Below are positions 45,750 to 54,959 of a DNA stretch of 64,000 nt, piece after piece. Under the pieces are notes generated by a model, which ran no database searches, was not told where the DNA came from, and saw nothing but the letters and a program-made list of their open reading frames with translations. This stretch comes from Candidatus Baltobacteraceae bacterium (GTDB lineage Bacteria; Vulcanimicrobiota; Vulcanimicrobiia; Vulcanimicrobiales; Vulcanimicrobiaceae), in the NCBI GenBank assembly GCA_036489885.1, contig DASXEW010000003.1, positions 1,488,001 to 1,552,000 of the forward strand, read 5' to 3'. Position 1 is the stretch's first letter, and each line of letters opens with the position of its first letter. The position numbers were made by a program, and so were the translations under genes.

Positions 45750-47182
45750 TGCTGACGGCACTTGTTTGTGGAACGTTACTCCTCGGGTTCTTGACCTTCG
45801 CGTTGCCGAAGTCGGCCGACGTTATCGCGAAATGGTACGGCGTCATCGTCGCCCTGGCGGGCTTCGTGCTTGTCATGTTCATCAATCCGTGGAATCCGCC
45901 GGCCCAAGAGTCGACGCATTGGCTCTCGTATCCGTTTAGCGCGAACTATCACTTGGGCGTGAACGGCATCTCGTACGCGCTCGTCCAGTTGCTGACATTG
46001 TGCACCGTTTGCGCGCTGCTCGGAACGAAAGTCCCGCGGCAACGCAACTTCGTCGGCTTGATGTTGCTGCTCGAAGGCTCGATGCTGGGTCTGTTCTTGG
46101 CGCGCGACCTGCTCTTGTTCGCGCTCTTCTGGGATGCGATGCTCATCCCGGTCTTCTTGCTGATGATCGCATGGAGCGTGCATCCGGCGACCGCGTGGCG
46201 CTTCTTGATCTACAACGTGACGGGCGGCCTCTTGTTGCTGCTCGCGACGGCCGCGTACGGCTGGTTGTATGGAACGACCGACGTCATCGACACGGGCGTC
46301 TTGCCGCCGCTCTCCGACAATTGGGCGCCGTGGATCTTCATCGCATTCGCGATCGCTTTCTTGGTGAAGACGCCGGTCTGGCCGTTCCACACCTGGATGC
46401 CGGATACGTACGCAGAGCTGCCTGCGCCGGTTGCGGCCCTCGTCGGCGCCGTGCAGTCCAAAGCCGGACTGTACGGTTTTATCACGATCGGTTTGCCGCT
46501 CTTCGGCCCGCAGATGACGCGCTTCGCACCGTGGTTGATTACGCTCGGGTTCATCGGTCTGTTCTATGGCGCTTTCATTGCGCTAACCGACAACGATGCG
46601 CGCAAGGTCGTCGCGTATAGCTCGCTCTCGCACCTTGGGTTGATTCTCGCGGCCATCGTCGTGCACAACGAATACGCCGTGCGGGGTGCGGTACTATATA
46701 TCGTCGCGCACGGATATTTCACGGCCGCGATGTTCCTGATTATCGGCTACGTTGAATCGCGCGAGGAAACGCGATCGCTTGCACGCATCGGCGGTCTGGC
46801 GCGGGGCAATCCCGTGTTGGCGGGCGCAATGGCGATCGCGGCGCTCGCGATGCTCGGCCTTCCGGGTCTGGCAGGATTCACCGGCGAGCTGTTTATTCTG
46901 GTGGGAATCTATCAGGCCGGCTATGTGTGGCTGGCGGGTATCGCCCTGATTGCGATCGTCCTCGCGTCGGCGTACATGTTGCGCGTCTATCAAGGCTTCA
47001 TGCACGGTCCGGAAAAGCCGGATCTGCCGCAGCGGCCTGATCTCGCGCCGATCGAAGTCTTTGCGCTCGTCCCGTTGTTCGCAGCGCTGGTGATCCTCGG
47101 CGTCTATCCGATCACAGCAAATTATCCCGATCAGGCTTATTCGCTGGTTGCGAATGGCGTCTCAATGGTGGAGAACAAATAG
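45749..47182 (+). CDS. nuoM: NADH-quinone oxidoreductase subunit M
   Basis: A 477-residue antiporter-like proton-pumping subunit. Landmarks are LFWDAMLIPVFLLM with the key membrane Glu region, KTPVWPFHTWMPDTYAELP and KVVAYSSLSHLG. About 14 helices. ATG 45749 shares a base with the nuoL stop; its TAG shares a base with the GTG of nuoN. Confidence 0.95.
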   Translation: MLTALVCGTLLLGFLTFALPKSADVIAKWYGVIVALAGFVLVMFINPWNPPAQESTHWLSYPFSANYHLGVNGISYALVQLLTLCTVCALLGTKVPRQRNFVGLMLLLEGSMLGLFLARDLLLFALFWDAMLIPVFLLMIAWSVHPATAWRFLIYNVTGGLLLLLATAAYGWLYGTTDVIDTGVLPPLSDNWAPWIFIAFAIAFLVKTPVWPFHTWMPDTYAELPAPVAALVGAVQSKAGLYGFITIGLPLFGPQMTRFAPWLITLGFIGLFYGAFIALTDNDARKVVAYSSLSHLGLILAAIVVHNEYAVRGAVLYIVAHGYFTAAMFLIIGYVESREETRSLARIGGLARGNPVLAGAMAIAALAMLGLPGLAGFTGELFILVGIYQAGYVWLAGIALIAIVLASAYMLRVYQGFMHGPEKPDLPQRPDLAPIEVFALVPLFAALVILGVYPITANYPDQAYSLVANGVSMVENK

Positions 47183-48648
47183 TGCCGCATCTGCTCGTCC
47201 CGCCGTTCGGCAACTTTGACTACAACGCGCTCTTCCCGCTCGGCATCGTAGCGATTACGCCGCTCATCGTTTTGCTTGCGGACCTCGTGATGCCGTCGGG
47301 AGAGCCTCGGCGCGGAATTGCCGTCGGAATTTCGGTAGCGGGACTCCTGGCAGCGGCCTACGTGCTGGTCGAGCAGTATCTGTCGCACCAATTCGGACCG
47401 GCCTTCGGCTTTGGATTCGTACTGGGCGGATTCTCGATCGCGTTCAGTCTGATTATTATCGCCGCAGCGGTTTTCTCGATCATGATGGTTCCGACCGAGC
47501 GCGATGACGACAAAGAAGGCCCCGTCTGCGCGCTGATGTTGTGGAGTACGACCGGCGCGATGCTGATGGCCGGCGCCGCCGACCTCATGACGATCTTCCT
47601 CGGCCTCGAGATTTTGTCGCTGGCCCTGTATTGCCTGTGCGGCATGATCAAGGGTGCAAGCGAAATTCGCAAACGCGAAGCGCGTGAAGCGGCGCTGAAA
47701 TATTTGATCCTCTCGTCGATGGCGAGCGGCTTTATGCTCTACGGTATGGCGCTGTTGTTTGGAACGAGCGGATCCGTCAATCTCGCGGCCTTGCAAGCAG
47801 TACCCGCATCGAACCCGCTCTTTACGATGGGCTGTGGCCTATTCATGATCGGCGTTGCCTTTAAAATCGGGCTCGTACCCTTCCACGTTTGGATGCCGGA
47901 CGTGTTCGAAGGCGCACCGATTCCGGCCAGCGCCTACATGAGCGTTGTCACGAAAGCCGCGATGCTGGCCGTGTTCGCCCGCTTTCTCTACAGCGTGCTG
48001 ACGCCGGCGGGACACGAAGCGCTGATTTGGCCCGTCTGGGCAACAGCCGGTTTGTCGATGGTCGTTGGTAACCTTGCTGCGCTCGCACAGATCGACATGA
48101 AGCGTCTGCTTGCCTACAGCGGTATTGCGCAGCTCGGCTACATCATGGCCGCAATGGCTGGAACGTCGACGCTCGGCATGCGCTACGCAATCTTCTATCT
48201 CGGCGCATATCTGTTCATGAATCTTGGGGCATTCAGCGTCACGGCGCTGGTCGCGCGAGATTCTGAAGAAGATGCCCACTTCTCGGCATTCTCCGGGCTT
48301 GGAACGCGGCATCCCGTGCTGGCTGCGGCGATGTCGTTCTTCCTGCTCTCGCTTGCGGGCTTGCCGCCGACGGCCGGCTTCATCGGAAAGATTTTGATTC
48401 TCGCGAGCACGGTCGCTGCCGGTTACGTTTGGCTAGCGGGACTTCTCATCTTGGGTACTGCGATCTCGATCTATGTGTACGTCAAGATCATTCGTGCAAT
48501 GTACGTGCACGTCGATCTGGCACACATTCGCGAAATCAAGCCGCTGAGCCGCGCGCCGTGGATTGGTGTGTGGGCGTGCGCGATCGCGACATTTTTCTTC
48601 GGTTTCTATCCGGTTGCGCTGCACGACGTGCTGCCTCGAATAAGATAA
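47182..48648 (+). CDS. nuoN: NADH-quinone oxidoreductase subunit N
   Basis: A 488-residue antiporter-like subunit, last of the operon. FLGLEILSLALYCLCG, LVPFHVWMPDVFEGAPIP and KRLLAYSGIAQLGY are characteristic, with 13-14 helices. GTG start at 47182. A structured non-coding stretch follows its stop. Confidence 0.95.
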   Translation: MPHLLVPPFGNFDYNALFPLGIVAITPLIVLLADLVMPSGEPRRGIAVGISVAGLLAAAYVLVEQYLSHQFGPAFGFGFVLGGFSIAFSLIIIAAAVFSIMMVPTERDDDKEGPVCALMLWSTTGAMLMAGAADLMTIFLGLEILSLALYCLCGMIKGASEIRKREAREAALKYLILSSMASGFMLYGMALLFGTSGSVNLAALQAVPASNPLFTMGCGLFMIGVAFKIGLVPFHVWMPDVFEGAPIPASAYMSVVTKAAMLAVFARFLYSVLTPAGHEALIWPVWATAGLSMVVGNLAALAQIDMKRLLAYSGIAQLGYIMAAMAGTSTLGMRYAIFYLGAYLFMNLGAFSVTALVARDSEEDAHFSAFSGLGTRHPVLAAAMSFFLLSLAGLPPTAGFIGKILILASTVAAGYVWLAGLLILGTAISIYVYVKIIRAMYVHVDLAHIREIKPLSRAPWIGVWACAIATFFFGFYPVALHDVLPRIR

Positions 48649-48654
48649 CATTGT

Positions 48655-48720
48655 TACGAGCCCCCTCGGGGAATGGGAGTATTGGCGCAATAATGACGGG
48701 CTCGTACTCTTGGGGGCCCC
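48655..48720. other. Inverted-repeat structure after nuoN
   Basis: Between nuoN and the esterase gene (48649-48766) lie perfect 9-base arms TACGAGCCC (48655-48663) and GGGCTCGTA (48698-48706). They enclose a second perfect hairpin ATTG/CAAT (48681-48691) and a C/G-rich mini-stem, and are followed by the palindrome GGGGCCCC (48713-48720). It may be a terminator/3'-end structure of the nuo transcript or a small RNA. No T-run is present. Confidence 0.4.
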
Positions 48721-48766
48721 TTGCGAAGCATGGGGGGCGCGGAGCCTGGGGCGGAGCGCCGTTTAA

Positions 48767-49603
48767 TTGAACTATCGCTTATTCGTCCCCGAAGGACGAC
48801 GTAGAGAGCTTCCGCTTTTTGTTGCGATCCACGGTTGCCGCCAAGGCGCCGAGGATTTTGCGCACGGAACGCGGTTCGATATCCTCGGTGAACGCCACGG
48901 CGCCGCCGTGCTTTATCCCGAGCAAGATGAACGCGCCAACGGCCAACGCTGCTGGAATTGGTTTGCCCCCGAAAATCAGCGTCGCGACGGACCCGAACCC
49001 TCAGCCGTGCTCGATCTCGTCGAGCGCGTGGTGCGCGAAGGAGACATCGACCGCTCGCGGATCTTTCTCGCGGGTCTCTCGGCGGGCGCGTGCTTGGCGA
49101 CGATCCTCGCCGAACAAGCTCCGGACATCTTTGCGGGCGTCGCCGCGATGGCGGGCGTTGCATTGCACGCCGCGCACGACGTCGACAGCGCCTATGCTGC
49201 GATGCGCGGCGAGCGCATGCCGGACATCCCGGCGAACGTTTTGGGCACGGTCGCGTACCGCCGTTCGCGCGCCATCATCTGGGTCGGCGAGCGCGACATT
49301 CGCGTAGCTCCGGTGAACGCATGGTTGCTCGGACGCCAGTTCTCTCAACTCTACGGCCTGAACGCCGAGCCCGACGTCGAGGACATCTTTGGGGGCGGCA
49401 AGCGCGCTCTCTGGCATGACCGATCCGGAATGACACGCCTAGAAGTCCGCGAACTCGATGCCATCGGGCACGCCTGGAGCGGTGGCAGTCTACGCGGTTC
49501 CTACACGGCGCCGGTAGGGCCGAACTTCAGTGAAGCCCTCTTTCGTTTCTTTTTGGAAGAAGGGGAGGCGGAGACGGAGCAAGCCATGCGACAGTGCGGC
49601 TAA
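48767..49603 (+). CDS. PHB-depolymerase-type esterase (alpha/beta hydrolase)
   Basis: A 278-residue alpha/beta hydrolase of the PHB-depolymerase/LpqC esterase family. The oxyanion region is AIHGCRQ (about residues 20-26), the nucleophile is S105 in GLSAGA, and a late His is in AIGHAWSGG. No signal peptide. The start is TTG at 48767, which directly follows an in-frame TAA, so the protein cannot begin earlier; homologues begin at about this point. It may act on polyhydroxyalkanoate or on other esters. Its stop is overlapped by the next GTG. Confidence 0.85.
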   Translation: MNYRLFVPEGRRRELPLFVAIHGCRQGAEDFAHGTRFDILGERHGAAVLYPEQDERANGQRCWNWFAPENQRRDGPEPSAVLDLVERVVREGDIDRSRIFLAGLSAGACLATILAEQAPDIFAGVAAMAGVALHAAHDVDSAYAAMRGERMPDIPANVLGTVAYRRSRAIIWVGERDIRVAPVNAWLLGRQFSQLYGLNAEPDVEDIFGGGKRALWHDRSGMTRLEVRELDAIGHAWSGGSLRGSYTAPVGPNFSEALFRFFLEEGEAETEQAMRQCG

Positions 49604-50823
49604 TCTTCTTGCTCGCGGCAGGGCTGGTGCTGCTTATTGCGCCCGGCCGTGCAACCGCGCAAGACACCGTGCTGGCTGCGTGGACGCAAGCCGGTCCGAA
49701 TGGGACGTACCTCGCCCGCATTATTCGACGCGGCGCGTGTCCCCAAGTCCGCATCGACAATCGCGAAGTAATTTCGCACGAGCGCGCCGGACCTAGCCGC
49801 AATTTCGACGTTCGCACTTGCGAAGCAGCCGTACCGGCGAACGCACGGAGCGTGTCGGTCGCCGGCCATCAGTTGCCGCCACCGCCTGCGAAGATTCGGA
49901 CGATCGCCGTCCTGGGCGACACCGGCTGCCGCATCGAGATCGTCTTTTTTCAAGCCTGCAAAGATCCGGTGAAGTGGCCGTTTCCGACGATTGCGCTGCA
50001 GATTGCGGCCTCGCATCCCGATCTCGTCATTCACGTCGGCGACTACTACTATCGCGAGACGCCCTGTCTCGTACCGGAATGCGCGGGCTCGCCGCACGGT
50101 GACGGCTGGAAAGCGTGGGACGCTGATTTCTTTACGCCGGCCGCGCCGATGTTCGCTGCTGCACCGATTCTTGCCTTACGGGGCAATCACGAAGATTGCG
50201 AGCGCGGCGGAAAAGGCTGGGATCGCTTTCTGTCGATTTATGCGTACGCCGATTGTTCGGAACGCGAAGCGGGTTGGTCGACCTCGATCGACGGTATACG
50301 CTTCTTCGTGCTCGATTCATCGAGCGCACTCGATCCGCGCCCGCGCAGCATTCTTGTGCCCGAGTACAAGCAAGATTTCGCAAAGCTGCGTTCGCTGCCG
50401 CATGAAGATACGTGGCTGCTCAGTCATCGTCCAATGTGGGGAGTCGAAGGTGCAATCGCGGGTGGCGCGCTCCTGCTGAATAAGACGCTGGACGCAGCCG
50501 AAGGCGACCCGCGGACGCTTCCGATCGACCTTTCGATATCCGGGCACGTGCATTTGTTTGAAACGCTGACGTTTGCCGACCATCGTCCGCCTCAAGTGAT
50601 CGTCGGAACCGGAGGCGACACGCTCTCGCCCGACCCTGGTAATATTCAAGGCTTAAAAATCGATAACACGCGAATCGCGCAGGCGACGATCCGTCACGGC
50701 TTTGGGTTCGCGTTGTTCGACGTCGGACGAAAATCGTTCGAAGTCTACGACAGCATCGGCAAGAAAGTCTACGCCTGCAAATATAGCCCCGGCGAGGTTA
50801 GCTGTAACTCTGTGTCATCCTGA
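49594..50823 (+). CDS. Exported metallophosphoesterase
   Basis: A 409-residue calcineurin-like phosphoesterase with a signal peptide (about 1-22, ending ATAQ). The dimetal motifs appear in order: GDTGC (with D), GDYYY, GNHED, SHRP and SGHVH. An N-terminal beta-domain (about 25-95) precedes the catalytic domain, as in purple-acid-phosphatase-like proteins. GTG 49594 overlaps the esterase gene by ten bases. The stop codon and last three residues (VSS) come from a copy of the palindromic repeat at 50813-50854, so the C-terminus may have been altered by its insertion. Confidence 0.88.
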   Translation: MRLIFLLAAGLVLLIAPGRATAQDTVLAAWTQAGPNGTYLARIIRRGACPQVRIDNREVISHERAGPSRNFDVRTCEAAVPANARSVSVAGHQLPPPPAKIRTIAVLGDTGCRIEIVFFQACKDPVKWPFPTIALQIAASHPDLVIHVGDYYYRETPCLVPECAGSPHGDGWKAWDADFFTPAAPMFAAAPILALRGNHEDCERGGKGWDRFLSIYAYADCSEREAGWSTSIDGIRFFVLDSSSALDPRPRSILVPEYKQDFAKLRSLPHEDTWLLSHRPMWGVEGAIAGGALLLNKTLDAAEGDPRTLPIDLSISGHVHLFETLTFADHRPPQVIVGTGGDTLSPDPGNIQGLKIDNTRIAQATIRHGFGFALFDVGRKSFEVYDSIGKKVYACKYSPGEVSCNSVSS

Positions 50824-50854
50824 GCGTAGCGCCAAAGGCGCGTAGTCGAAGGAC
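50813..50854 (+). repeat. REP-like palindromic repeat copy
   Basis: A 42-bp copy beginning TGTCATCCTGAGCGTAGC and ending CGTAGTCGAAGGAC with an internal GCGCC-AAA-GGCGC hairpin. It supplies the TGA (50821-50823) of the metallophosphoesterase gene. Confidence 0.75.
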
Positions 50855-50864
50855 AGAGGTAATC

Positions 50865-51161
50865 ATGCCATTCATGTATTGCGACCCACCCGCAGCAATC
50901 GTGCAGATCCGCCCGGCCGTCGACCAATCACATGCCGGCGCCGGAATGATCAAGCTGAAGAGCGGCGCGACCTTCGAGATCTCGACGCCCGATTCAAACG
51001 ATGGTGACTTCCTCAAGCACCTGAAGAAGACGGACCACATTCTGCTTTGTTACGCGCCGTCGCAGCGCTGGGCCGACGCGGGACCGACGGCTCGAATGGC
51101 TATCGCCGGTGACGTCGAGAGCAAAGCCTACACTTACACACTCTCGTATCCGGCAAAATAG
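50865..51161 (+). CDS. Hypothetical protein, 98 aa
   Basis: A 98-residue, mixed-composition soluble protein (begins MPFMYCDPPAAIVQIRP) with no signal peptide, no membrane segment and no recognised motif. ATG 50865 has a reasonable ribosome site (AGAGG, partly contributed by the flank of the repeat). Codon use is like the neighbours. It converges on the duplicated-Cys protein gene. Function unknown. Confidence 0.55.
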   Translation: MPFMYCDPPAAIVQIRPAVDQSHAGAGMIKLKSGATFEISTPDSNDGDFLKHLKKTDHILLCYAPSQRWADAGPTARMAIAGDVESKAYTYTLSYPAK

Positions 51162-51175
51162 GTTAGCGCGGCTGT

Positions 51176-51928
51176 TTACGGCGCCATGGTGTCGTCGCGT
51201 ACGTTGCCTTTGAAAAGAGCGTGCGCGGTCACCGGATCAATACCGTAGCTTACGGCGCCCGCCTCGCCAAGATAACCGCCTCCGGCGGTGATGACTTTGA
51301 AACACGTCGGGCACGCTTTCTTATTGATGAAGAGCGCCTGTCCGCCGTCATCCGCAAAGTGCATCCACCCCATCACAACGGTTCGCGTCCACGCACAGTG
51401 TCTACCCGTAGCACAGCGTTCGCGACCGACTGCGTATCCATCTATAATTTCTCCCGGAACCCTTACGCCCCAACGCCGGTGTTCGAACGCGTCCAAGGCA
51501 TGCTGCATCGTGAGTGCAGTCCGCAGCGCTGCCGGTAAAGCTGCGGGCGAAATATGCACATGCCGCGCAGAGTTGGCTCGGAGCAGCCTCCCCGCGGAAT
51601 CCGCGTCGAGTCCGTAGTGCTTCAGCCTCCAGGTCGTCATTGGACCACTTCGCGCGGCGAAAACATGAAAGCACGTGTGGCAGCCGTGGACATTCTTGAG
51701 CAAGGCCGTGCCGGACGCGCCTGTCGTCGCATCCTTATAGTTGACGAGCACAAGAGTCGGAATCCAACAGCTGAGGACGCCCCGTGGGCAAGTCATGACC
51801 GTCCAGGTGTACGAGACGACCGCGAGCGATGGGTTGTGTAAATCGTGCGCCACGACCGATTGAACGATCGGCGCCGACTGCGCAAACGCTAGGCGCTGCC
51901 CAAGCGACGCTACGAGGACCAGCGCCAC
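51176..51928 (-). CDS. Secreted protein with duplicated CxnCW/CxTCF module
   Basis: A 250-residue protein with a signal peptide (about 1-17, ending AFAQ). Two copies of a module are visible. Copy 1, about residues 38-118, has C47, C54-W and CHTCF (83-87). Copy 2, about 164-242, has C172, C178 and CPTCF (206-210). Both are followed by a similar stretch ending YGLDADSA...LLRAN and YGIDPVTA...LFKGN. A linker (119-163) separates them. The pattern suggests disulfide or metal binding outside the cytoplasm; I do not recognise the family. GTG 51928 lies just after the acyl-CoA synthetase gene's end (8 bp), without a clear ribosome site. Confidence 0.65.
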   Translation of the reverse strand: MALVLVASLGQRLAFAQSAPIVQSVVAHDLHNPSLAVVSYTWTVMTCPRGVLSCWIPTLVLVNYKDATTGASGTALLKNVHGCHTCFHVFAARSGPMTTWRLKHYGLDADSAGRLLRANSARHVHISPAALPAALRTALTMQHALDAFEHRRWGVRVPGEIIDGYAVGRERCATGRHCAWTRTVVMGWMHFADDGGQALFINKKACPTCFKVITAGGGYLGEAGAVSYGIDPVTAHALFKGNVRDDTMAP

Positions 51929-51935
51929 CAGAACG

Positions 51936-53516
51936 CTAGTTAACGCGCTTTTCGTGGCCTTTCCATTCTTTGTCGCGTAAGACGAATTTCTGAATCTTGC
52001 CGGTTGAGGTTTTCGGAAGCGGACCGAACTCGACGGCCTTCGGCACCTTAAAGCCAGGTAGTTGCTCGCGGCAGAATGCGAGCAGCGCTTCGGCGGTGAG
52101 CATTTGACCCGGCTTGAGCGTAACGAACGCCTTCGGCACCTCGCCCCATTTGCTGTCGGGCATCGCGACAACCGCGCATTCGAGCACCGCGTCGTGCGCG
52201 ACGATCACTTTCTCCACCTGGATCGTCGAGATGTTCTCGCCGCCGCTGATGATCACGTCTTTCGCACGGTCGACGATCTCGATATAGCCGTCGGGCTGAA
52301 TGACGGCGACGTCGCCCGAGTGGAACCAGCCGCCGGCGAACGCCTTTGCCGTCGCTTCGGGATCGTCGTAGTAGCCCTTCATAACGTTGTTGCCGCGCAT
52401 GACGATCTCGCCTGGGGTCTTGCCGTCTGCAGGGACGTCGTTCATCTCGGTGTCGACGACGCGCACATCGCGCGCGTCCATCGTGATCATCGCAACGCCT
52501 TGGCGGCTCTTAAGGCGCGCGCGTTCGGTCTCGTCGGCGCCGTCCCACTGCGGACTCTGCCATTCGCACACCGTGATCGGTCCGTACGTTTCGGTGAGCC
52601 CGTAAACGTGCGTGATCGTCGCGCCGAGCGCTTCCATCTGCTTGATGATCGTCGGCGACGGCGGCGCACCGGCTGTCGTGATGTGAATCTTGTGCGTGAA
52701 GCGCATCGCATCGGGGTCGTTTGCGAGCATGATCCAGACGGTCGGAGCCCCGCACATGTGCGTCACCTTTTCCGTCTCGATCAGCTCGAGAATCTTCTTC
52801 GGATCCACTTTCCGTAAGCACACATGCGTTGCGCCCGCCGCAGTGACGGCGTACGGAAAGATCCACCCGTTGCAGTGGAACATGGGCAGCGTCCATAGAT
52901 ACACGCTCTCAGGTCGCATGTTGGCGTGGAAAATCTCGGCTTGCGCGTTCACGAATGCGCCCCGATATGTGTACATCACCCCCTTGGGGCGGCCGGTCGT
53001 GCCGCTCGTGTAGTTGATCGAAATCGTGTCGTCTTCGTCGATGTCACGCTGTTCTAGTCTCTGCGGATCAGCGCTCGCAATCAACGCTTCGTAAGCGTCG
53101 GGCACGCGGATGCAGCGCATCTTCGGTTTGAGCTCGCGGACGAACTCATCGAAATCGGTGTCGTAGATCAGGATGCTCGCGCCGCAATGCCCGAGGATGT
53201 AATCGATCTCCGGAACCGTCAGCCGGATGTTGATGGCGCACAGTACACCGCCCGCGAGCGGCACCGCAAAGTGGGCTTCGAGAATCGCCGATGAGTTCGG
53301 CGACATGACGGCCACGCGTTCCCCATCGCGAATCCCGAGCGACTGGAGCGCTGCTGCGAAGCGATAGACGCGATCGCGCAGCTGTGGATACGTTCGGCGC
53401 ACGTCGCCGTCGACGACCGCGACCTTGTCGCGAAAAATGTAGGCGCTGCGCTCGAGATAATCGAGCGGTGTGAGTGGCCGCAGATGGACGGCCTTCGGTT
53501 TCGCTGCGACAGCCAT
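51936..53516 (-). CDS. Acyl-CoA synthetase (AMP-forming)
   Basis: A 526-residue adenylate-forming ligase that activates a carboxylic acid to its CoA thioester. Core motifs: YTSGTTGRPKG (P-loop, about residues 170-180), PMFHCNGWIFP, GLTETYGP, GWFHSGDVAV, and PKTSTGKIQKF with the catalytic Lys. The HCNGW form is typical of the medium/long-chain fatty acyl-CoA or acyl-activating (AlkK/AAE) group. Substrate is not determinable. It is followed at 8 bp by the Cys-module protein gene and preceded by the serine hydrolase gene. Confidence 0.93.
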   Translation of the reverse strand: MAVAAKPKAVHLRPLTPLDYLERSAYIFRDKVAVVDGDVRRTYPQLRDRVYRFAAALQSLGIRDGERVAVMSPNSSAILEAHFAVPLAGGVLCAINIRLTVPEIDYILGHCGASILIYDTDFDEFVRELKPKMRCIRVPDAYEALIASADPQRLEQRDIDEDDTISINYTSGTTGRPKGVMYTYRGAFVNAQAEIFHANMRPESVYLWTLPMFHCNGWIFPYAVTAAGATHVCLRKVDPKKILELIETEKVTHMCGAPTVWIMLANDPDAMRFTHKIHITTAGAPPSPTIIKQMEALGATITHVYGLTETYGPITVCEWQSPQWDGADETERARLKSRQGVAMITMDARDVRVVDTEMNDVPADGKTPGEIVMRGNNVMKGYYDDPEATAKAFAGGWFHSGDVAVIQPDGYIEIVDRAKDVIISGGENISTIQVEKVIVAHDAVLECAVVAMPDSKWGEVPKAFVTLKPGQMLTAEALLAFCREQLPGFKVPKAVEFGPLPKTSTGKIQKFVLRDKEWKGHEKRVN

Positions 53517-53530
53517 GGACGGGGGCGTTT

Positions 53531-54949
53531 CTACGGCGTAAGAAGGAGTCCCGCGATTTTGTTCTGCTGATCGAGCATGAACTGAAACTTTAGCTGCGTG
53601 CTCGCCGTGGTCGCTATGTAGATGTAGGCGCGATATCCGCCCTGGTATTGGAAGCCCCCCAATGTGAAGCTGGTTATCGCTCCCATTGCGTTCAGGTACG
53701 CAGCGGCGTTCTTGAGGACCGTGGGCGTCAGTGCTTGAGCCATCTGCGGCGTCAACTGGTCGGCGTCGATCTTTCCGGTTCGCAGACGGTCCAGCCAGTC
53801 GCGCGCGCGTGCGCGCACCGCTGGGTCATCTAGCTCGGCAACGCGTTCCTTTGTTTGCGTCTCGAGCGCCGCGTCGATGCCCGGCAGCAAGACGTCTGCG
53901 ATTTTCGTTGCGGGCAGCGCAAGGCTGAAGTCGATTGTGTTCGCGAGCGTGGCGATCGCGATGCCGTCCTCGGGACACACGAGGTTCTGGGCGGAAAATC
54001 CCGGTAACCCACCGCTGTGCGAGATTATTCGATGACCTCTAATAGTAACGACAAACAGCCCAAAACCGTAGTCCGTCGAGTGTCCGTCTGAGAGCTTCAC
54101 CGGCGTCGTCATCGCAGTCAGCGATTCACGGCTGACGACGCGACCCGAGAAAAGTGCGCGGTCCCATGCGAGTAAGCCGGCAGTCGTCGCAAAGATCTCG
54201 CCGGCGGCGTACGCCCAGCTCACGTCGGCCGTCTGGACCGGTGTAGGCTTCACGGCCGCGGTATAACCGCGCGCTACGTTGTCTCCTTTGGGCGTATTCG
54301 CCGTGATCGCGATGCCGAGCGGTTGCGCAATCCGTTCGTGGAGCACTTGCGCGTACGGCTTTCCGTACAGCTTTTCGATCGTGAGTCCGAGCGCGAGATA
54401 GTTCGTGTTCGAATAGGCCCACAGCGTACCCGGTGGCGACATCAGCGGCTTATCGGCGATGAGCGCAACGAGCGCTGCCGGCTGCACGTTCGGCTCTTTG
54501 TCCAGCCCCTCCGTGTAAACCGCATCCGCATAATCGATGATGCCGCTCGTATGGCTCAGTAGCTGGCGGAGCGTCACTTCCGAAGCGTGCGGGAAAGCAG
54601 GCAGCACCGTTGCAAGCTTGTCATCGAGCGCAAGTTTCTTCGCGTCGACCAATTGCATAACGAGCGCGGCCGTGAATTGCTTCGTAACCGACCCAATGCA
54701 ATACCACGTATCCAGCGTCGCCGGCAGTTTTGGATCGAGATTTCGGCTCCCGCGCGCAGCTTGATACGCAATCGATCCGTCACGCGAGATCGCGACGCTG
54801 AACCCGACGGTCTGCGGCGCCTCACTGGCCTCGGCGATCACCTGTGTCAGCGATGCGCGCTGCTCGGCATTGATGGCCTCATCGGCGCCCGCAAGGCGCG
54901 GGGACAGTGCAAATCCGCTCGCGAGACTGATGGCGTACGAGCGCTTCAC
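53531..54949 (-). CDS. Serine hydrolase, class C beta-lactamase family
   Basis: A 472-residue exported protein (signal about 1-22, ADEAIN follows). The beta-lactamase/penicillin-binding fold shows SxxK as SVTK (S87, K90), YSN (WAYSNTNY near 182) and HSGG in the third position. A C-terminal domain of about 100 residues follows. Such proteins are D-alanyl-D-amino-acid peptidases, esterases or beta-lactamase homologues; no specific substrate can be named. It is probably periplasmic. It ends 14 bp before the acyl-CoA synthetase start. Confidence 0.9.
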   Translation of the reverse strand: MKRSYAISLASGFALSPRLAGADEAINAEQRASLTQVIAEASEAPQTVGFSVAISRDGSIAYQAARGSRNLDPKLPATLDTWYCIGSVTKQFTAALVMQLVDAKKLALDDKLATVLPAFPHASEVTLRQLLSHTSGIIDYADAVYTEGLDKEPNVQPAALVALIADKPLMSPPGTLWAYSNTNYLALGLTIEKLYGKPYAQVLHERIAQPLGIAITANTPKGDNVARGYTAAVKPTPVQTADVSWAYAAGEIFATTAGLLAWDRALFSGRVVSRESLTAMTTPVKLSDGHSTDYGFGLFVVTIRGHRIISHSGGLPGFSAQNLVCPEDGIAIATLANTIDFSLALPATKIADVLLPGIDAALETQTKERVAELDDPAVRARARDWLDRLRTGKIDADQLTPQMAQALTPTVLKNAAAYLNAMGAITSFTLGGFQYQGGYRAYIYIATTASTQLKFQFMLDQQNKIAGLLLTP

Positions 54950-54959
54950 CGCTCGCCGA

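Noticed and set aside
48655-48720. A tRNA gene
   Set aside because: The arms could be taken for an acceptor stem, but there is no anticodon or T-loop consensus and the inner stems do not form a cloverleaf.
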